Below are positions 7,069 to 10,396 of a stretch of DNA of 10,396 nucleotides, one piece after another (within the stretch, counting starts at the first letter, position 1; each line of letters opens with the position of its first letter). Under the pieces are notes generated by a model. That model was not told where the DNA came from, did no database searches, and saw only the letters and a list, made by a program, of their open reading frames with translations. The stretch covers positions 1-10,396 of the forward strand of contig CAAGLJ010000030.1 in NCBI GenBank assembly GCA_900770785.1, written 5' to 3'. The position numbers and the translations under genes were made by a program. The stretch comes from Lachnospiraceae bacterium (lineage in GTDB: Bacteria > Bacillota > Clostridia > Lachnospirales > Lachnospiraceae).

Positions 7069-7098
7069 GACAGCAACCCAAAAATCTTAAAAGTTGAG

Positions 7099-7142
7099 GT
7101 GAATAGGGGTAGGGATTGATGTTTTTCTTCCGACCCATTCAC
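7099..7142 (+). other. 14-bp hairpin in the importer leader
   Basis: GTGAAT 7099-7104 pairs with ATTCAC 7137-7142 and, after a 2-nt bulge, GGGT 7107-7110 pairs with ACCC 7133-7136. Beyond an A/G mismatch, GGGA 7112-7115 pairs with TTCC 7128-7131 (one G:U), leaving a 12-nt apical loop. No T-run follows, so it is a structural element rather than a terminator. Confidence 0.55.
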
Positions 7143-7155
7143 AGATTATTATACC

Positions 7156-7204
7156 AGGAAGGTATATTTCTTTTCCCCAGGAAAGAGGTATGGCTTCCTT
7201 TTTT
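7156..7204 (+). terminator. Intrinsic terminator upstream of the ABC importer gene
   Basis: AGGAAG 7156-7161 pairs with CTTCCT 7194-7199. After one G/G mismatch, 7163-7173 pairs with 7182-7192 (including three G:U pairs). After a bulged T, CC 7175-7176 pairs with GG 7180-7181 around a CCA loop. That gives about 19 pairs, and six T follow at 7199-7204. It can end trp read-through and would also stop P1 transcripts unless an alternative fold forms. Confidence 0.72.
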
Positions 7205-7212
7205 GGTATAAT
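7204..7212 (+). promoter_or_regulatory. Extended -10 promoter (P2) for the ABC importer
   Basis: TGGTATAAT has a perfect -10 (7207-7212) with the upstream TG that can replace a -35. At a 17-nt spacing the -35 position (7184-7189, AGAGGT) is unlike consensus. A start near 7219 would leave only about 15 nt of leader, beginning at the ribosome binding site GAGAGG (7219-7224), which is short but possible. A transcript from here would escape the terminator just upstream. Confidence 0.5.
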
Positions 7213-7233
7213 TGTGGAGAGAGGATTCAGAAC

Positions 7234-8832
7234 ATGAAAAAATTAATCGCTTTATTAATGGCATTTATTATGCTGGCTGGCCTGACTGCCTGCGGGAATA
7301 CATCAGCAGGAAAAGAGGGCAGTGCGGCTGACGGAACAGCTGTGGAAAATGGAGATACAGAACAAAGCAGCGGGAGAGTCACGACTCTGGTTTACGGCAG
7401 CGGCGATTATACCAGAATCAACCCGGCTATGGATGAACATGGGGAAATCAATATCCTGCTTTTTAATGGTCTTACGGCTCATGATGGAAATAACCAGGTG
7501 ATTCCCGGACTGGCAAAGAGCTGGACCTTCGATGAAGCAACCTGTACATATACTTTTTTGCTGGAGGAGGGAGTAAATTGGCACGATGGCAAGCCTTTCA
7601 GTGCCGAAGACGTAAAATTTACGATAGAAGCAATTATGGATCCTCAAAACGGTTCTGAAAATGCACCCAATTACGAGGATGTGGAAGAGATTATTGTTGT
7701 GGATGACACTACTATTTCTTTCAGGCTGGCGGCTCCTAACGTGGCTTTTCTGGACTATATGACTATGCCCGTTCTTCCCCGGCACTTGCTTGAGGGAGAG
7801 GATATGCAGACCTCTTCCTTTTTCCGAAATCCGGTGGGAACGGGTCCCTACAGACTGGAAAGCTGGGAGGAAGGGCAGGCGATTACGCTGGTAAAAAATG
7901 GGGATTATTTTAAGACTCCTGCCAATATTGATAAGATTATTTTTAAAATTGTAACGGATGATAACGTAAAGACTTTGCAGCTGAAGTCGGGGGAATTGGA
8001 TCTGGCCCTGCTGCCGCCCCGGGCAGCACAGACCTTTGAGGGAGACGAAGATTATATCTGTTATCACATGGAAACCTCTGACTATCGGGGAATTTTATTT
8101 AATTTTGGGAATGAATACTGGCAGGAAAACAGGGATATCATTCCCGCCATCTGTTATTCCATTGACCGACAGGCCATTGTGGATGCGGTGCTTCTGGGAC
8201 AGGGAATACCTGCCTATGGACCTTTGCAGCGAAACATTTATAATAATGAAGAAGTAGAGCATTATGATTATCAGCCTGAGAAGGCAAAAGAGGTGTTGGA
8301 AGCAGCAGGCTGCACGCTGGGAGAGGATGGCTTCTATTATCGGAATGGAGAGAGAATCGGCTTTGTCATCAGCGTGGGGGCAGGAGACCAGGTTCGAGTG
8401 GATATTGCCCAGGCAGCAGCCCAGCAGCTAAAAGAGGTGGGAATAGATGCTTCGGTTGAGATTCCTGCCAGAGTGGACTGGGCAGGACAGATGGCCTACC
8501 TTATTGGCTGGGGCAGTCCCTTTGATGCAGACGATCATACTTATAAGGTATTTGCTACAAATAAGGGAGCTAATTACAGCAGTTATTCTAACACCGGAGT
8601 AGACCAGTATTTACTGGAGGCACGTCAGACGTACGATCCTGAGCTGAGAGCAGAGGCCTATGATAAATTTCAGGTGGAGCTGGCTAAGGATCCGGCCTAT
8701 GCCTTTATCTGCTATGTGGATGCTTCTTATGTAGCAGATGCTAAAATCAGGGGAATAGAAGAGGATACGGTTATGGGACATCATGGAGTAGGCATCTTCT
8801 GGAACGTTACCCAATGGGTTTTTGAAAAATAA
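7234..8832 (+). CDS. ABC importer solute-binding lipoprotein, peptide/nickel family (SBP_bac_5)
   Basis: This extracellular substrate-binding protein of the DppA/OppA/NikA family delivers ligand to the permeases encoded next. Its 532 aa include a lipoprotein signal peptide (MKK, a hydrophobic core at 4-16, lipobox LTAC 17-20 with Cys20 as lipidation site) and a polar Gly/Ser/Glu linker to about 48. The family core follows: GLAKSW 92-97, VNWHDGKPFSAEDVKFT 114-130, NPVGTGPY 199-206 and LKSGELDLALL 250-260. The C-terminal part carries GWGSPFDADDH 425-435 and a His pair at 516-517 in GHHGVGIFWNV. GAGAGG (7219-7224) lies 9 nt before the ATG. The gene has its own promoters and is probably not part of the trp operon. 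Resemblance to proteins often labelled nickel-binding in Clostridia suggests nickel or a metal chelate, but a peptide ligand is equally possible. Confidence 0.9.
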   Translation: MKKLIALLMAFIMLAGLTACGNTSAGKEGSAADGTAVENGDTEQSSGRVTTLVYGSGDYTRINPAMDEHGEINILLFNGLTAHDGNNQVIPGLAKSWTFDEATCTYTFLLEEGVNWHDGKPFSAEDVKFTIEAIMDPQNGSENAPNYEDVEEIIVVDDTTISFRLAAPNVAFLDYMTMPVLPRHLLEGEDMQTSSFFRNPVGTGPYRLESWEEGQAITLVKNGDYFKTPANIDKIIFKIVTDDNVKTLQLKSGELDLALLPPRAAQTFEGDEDYICYHMETSDYRGILFNFGNEYWQENRDIIPAICYSIDRQAIVDAVLLGQGIPAYGPLQRNIYNNEEVEHYDYQPEKAKEVLEAAGCTLGEDGFYYRNGERIGFVISVGAGDQVRVDIAQAAAQQLKEVGIDASVEIPARVDWAGQMAYLIGWGSPFDADDHTYKVFATNKGANYSSYSNTGVDQYLLEARQTYDPELRAEAYDKFQVELAKDPAYAFICYVDASYVADAKIRGIEEDTVMGHHGVGIFWNVTQWVFEK

Positions 8833-8906
8833 GAAGATATCATTACAGTGCAGGGATACGGTAAGAGGGCAAAGGAACGAACATTCAAAGAAGGGAGGAA
8901 AAGCGG

Positions 8907-9911
8907 ATGGACAGAAAATTAACGATATATTACAGCAAAAAGCTTTTCTGGTTTGCAGCCCGCCTTTTTCTTCTCTCTCTGGTGGTCTTTTATGTGGCCC
9001 GGATGGCTCCGGGAGACCCGCTGGTATCCTATTATGGGGACAGGGTGGAAAAAATGACTTCTCAGGAAAGGGCTATGGCTGAGGAAAGGCTGGGTCTGAA
9101 TCAGCCTCTCCATATTCAGTACGGCAAGTGGCTGACGAATGTACTGAAAGGAGACTTTGGAATTTCCTTTAAATATAGGACGGATGTAAAAGAGGTGATC
9201 GGGGGCAGACTGGGAAACACTCTGCTTTTGGGAGGTACCGGTTTTTTGCTGATTTTTGGACTGGCTCTCCCTTTAGGCTGCATCTGCGCTCTTAATGAAG
9301 AAAAAAGACTGGACAGATTTTTATACAGGGCAGGTACCTTAAGCAGCTGTATTCCTGAGTTCTGGCTGGCCCTGGGACTGATTTTTCTTTTTGCCGTATG
9401 GTTAAAAATACTGCCCGGCAGTGGTGCTTACTCTACTGGTGGAGACAAGGGGCTGGGGGACAGAATCCGGCATCTGATTCTTCCTCTTACGGTGTTGGTG
9501 GCAGGCCATCTCTGGTACTATGCCTGCTTGATTCGCAATCGGCTTTTGGAGGAAATCAGAGCAGACTATGTTCTTTTGGGAAAAGCAAAAGGGCTATCTG
9601 ACAGGAGAGTGCTTTTTTGCCATTGCCTGCCCAATATTCTCCCCTCCTATTTCAGTATCATGGCTATTTCTCTTCCTCATATTCTGGGAGGAACCTATGT
9701 GGTGGAGACGGTTTTTTCCTATCCTGGAATAGGAACTCTTTGCTACGAAAGTGCCCGTTATAAGGACTATCATTTACTCATGCTGCTCTGCCTTTTTACG
9801 GGAGCCATTGTACTCTTGGGAAATCTGGCGGCACAGATTATCAATGAGCGAATTGATCCCAGAATCCGGTTAGAGGAGGCGGTCAGGCAGGGAGGTGGGA
9901 CGGATGGCTAA
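8907..9911 (+). CDS. ABC importer permease, DppB/NikB type
   Basis: This is one of two membrane subunits of the importer. Its 334 aa contain about six hydrophobic segments, near residues 13-33, 102-127, 145-168, 188-206, 247-272 and 288-312. Family signatures are MAPGDP (33-38) after the first helix, the periplasmic-side LGLNQP (62-67), GDFGIS (82-87), and the cytoplasmic EAA loop (about 214-243, EEIRADYVLLGKAKGLS followed by a conserved LPN) that docks the ATPase. ETVFSYPGIG (267-276) is characteristic of this permease class. GGGAGG at 8893-8898 lies 8 nt before the ATG. The 74-nt gap after the binding-protein gene holds no terminator, and the end overlaps the next gene by 8 nt, so the genes are co-transcribed. 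Confidence 0.93.
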   Translation: MDRKLTIYYSKKLFWFAARLFLLSLVVFYVARMAPGDPLVSYYGDRVEKMTSQERAMAEERLGLNQPLHIQYGKWLTNVLKGDFGISFKYRTDVKEVIGGRLGNTLLLGGTGFLLIFGLALPLGCICALNEEKRLDRFLYRAGTLSSCIPEFWLALGLIFLFAVWLKILPGSGAYSTGGDKGLGDRIRHLILPLTVLVAGHLWYYACLIRNRLLEEIRADYVLLGKAKGLSDRRVLFCHCLPNILPSYFSIMAISLPHILGGTYVVETVFSYPGIGTLCYESARYKDYHLLMLLCLFTGAIVLLGNLAAQIINERIDPRIRLEEAVRQGGGTDG

Positions 9912-10396
9912 ACGGGGAGCTAAAGGTACGGTGATTCTGCTGGTTATCGTTCTGGGATGTCTGCTTTGTGAGTGGTTTATTCCAAAAGACCCTACCTATA
10001 TGGATTTGTCTGCCTTTGACCAGCCTCCGGGGAAGGAATTCTGGTTTGGGACGGATAGCCAGGGCAGAGATATTTTTTCCATGATCTGGTATGGAGGAAG
10101 AATTTCCCTTCTGGTGGGAGTGATGGCGGCTCTTATTTCTACGGTGATTGGGCTGGTGATAGGGGCATTCAGTGCAATGGCACCGGGATGGCTGGATAGA
10201 ATTATGATGTATTTTACCGATATCTGGCTGTCCATTCCCAGCCTTCTTCTGACCCTGTTTTTTCAGGGAATTTTAGGAAAGAGGACTATAATGGGGATAG
10301 CCTTTGCCATTGGAATTACAGGCTGGCCGTCCATTGCCAAAGTGGTACGCATTCAGGTACGGCAAATTAGAAACAGCGAATACATCATAGCCACAA
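9904..10396 (+). CDS. ABC importer permease, DppC/NikC type (partial, runs off the window)
   Basis: This is the second membrane subunit. Only the first 164 codons are in the window and the frame is open to the edge; the family is usually 260-300 aa, so roughly the C-terminal 40 percent is missing. A first hydrophobic helix (about 8-26) is followed by the strong signature FGTDSQGRDIFSMIWYGGR (48-66), typical of DppC/NikC. Further helices lie near 66-90, 105-125 and 127-145, and the EAA loop starts at about 150 (QVRQIRNSEY). The N-terminal segment before the first helix is short, as in NikC-like members. GGGAGG at 9890-9895 lies 8 nt before the ATG, which overlaps the preceding stop. ATPase genes of the DppD/DppF type are expected next. 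Confidence 0.92.
   Translation, partial: MAKRGAKGTVILLVIVLGCLLCEWFIPKDPTYMDLSAFDQPPGKEFWFGTDSQGRDIFSMIWYGGRISLLVGVMAALISTVIGLVIGAFSAMAPGWLDRIMMYFTDIWLSIPSLLLTLFFQGILGKRTIMGIAFAIGITGWPSIAKVVRIQVRQIRNSEYIIAT

Larger units (their letters stand above)
7148..7212. repeat. Perfect 9-bp inverted repeat flanking the terminator hairpin
   Basis: ATTATACCA at 7148-7156 is the exact reverse complement of TGGTATAAT at 7204-7212, 47 nt apart. Each arm read outward is an extended -10 element (TG, one base, TATAAT). TATACC at 7150-7155 can also pair with GGTATA at 7161-7166, a shorter alternative. Confidence 0.8.
7024..7233 (+). other. Structured 5' leader of the ABC importer operon (candidate attenuator)
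   Basis: Starting at the predicted P1 start site, this non-coding stretch holds a weak hairpin (7047-7062), a stronger hairpin (7099-7142), a terminator-like hairpin with a T-run (7156-7204) and a second promoter (7204-7212). Three GGAAG and three CTTCC segments allow alternative pairings. I recognise no known riboswitch consensus in it; the T-box bulge and the NiCo, SAM and yybP-ykoY signatures were considered and not found. No small ORF with a convincing ribosome binding site was seen. Confidence 0.5.

Noticed and set aside
7067..7072. A second TTGACA
   Set aside because: No -10-like hexamer occurs at 16-18 nt downstream, so it is probably a chance match.
7081..7095. Possible CodY box in the importer leader
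   Set aside because: It matches the 15-base consensus at only about two thirds of positions and the inner palindrome is broken.
7303..8067. 254-codon antisense open frame opposite the binding-protein gene
   Set aside because: It is fully antisense to a well-supported gene and has no recognisable domain.

Overview
The window fits a low-to-moderate GC Firmicute, most likely a member of Clostridia of the Lachnospiraceae kind. The grounds are T-box control of a trp operon, GGAGG-type ribosome binding sites before every gene, frequent AGA/AGG arginine and GGA glycine codons, and a lipoprotein-anchored solute-binding protein. This placement is inferred from sequence style, not from a database comparison. 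All supported genes lie on the + strand.

Region 1 (1-242) is the 3' half of a T-box riboswitch. It has the T-box bulge, a complete antiterminator and a competing intrinsic terminator with a T-run, followed by about 110 nt of leader up to trpE. The specifier part of the T-box lies upstream of the window, so tRNA-Trp is inferred from the genes it controls.

Region 2 (243-6984) is a complete seven-gene tryptophan operon in the order trpE-G-D-C-F-B-A. Together the products convert chorismate to L-tryptophan: TrpE/TrpG make anthranilate, TrpD adds phosphoribose, TrpF isomerises, TrpC closes the indole ring, and TrpA/TrpB release indole and condense it with serine. Genes are tightly packed, with 8-nt overlaps at C/F and B/A and a 1-nt gap at F/B, so translational coupling is likely. 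TrpE keeps its feedback-inhibition motifs. TrpF carries an unusual hydrophilic insertion, and TrpA has Glu where the second catalytic residue is usually Asp.

Region 3 (6985-7233) is a 249-nt gap that is far from empty. A consensus sigma-A promoter (TTGACA, 17-nt spacer, TATAAT) starts 4 nt after the trpA stop. It would produce a leader of about 210 nt containing a 14-bp hairpin, a long terminator-like hairpin followed by six T, and then a second, extended -10 promoter (TGGTATAAT) just before the next gene. The second promoter is one arm of a perfect 9-bp inverted repeat around the terminator hairpin. This is the best candidate here for an undescribed regulatory element: a transcription attenuator or a divergent promoter palindrome.

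Region 4 (7234-10396) starts an ABC importer of the dipeptide/oligopeptide/nickel family. It has a lipoprotein solute-binding protein, a DppB/NikB-type permease, and the N-terminal half of a DppC/NikC-type permease that runs off the window. ATPase genes would be expected just downstream. The substrate (nickel, a metal chelate or a peptide) cannot be decided from the sequence. No mobile element, CRISPR array, tRNA or rRNA gene is visible.
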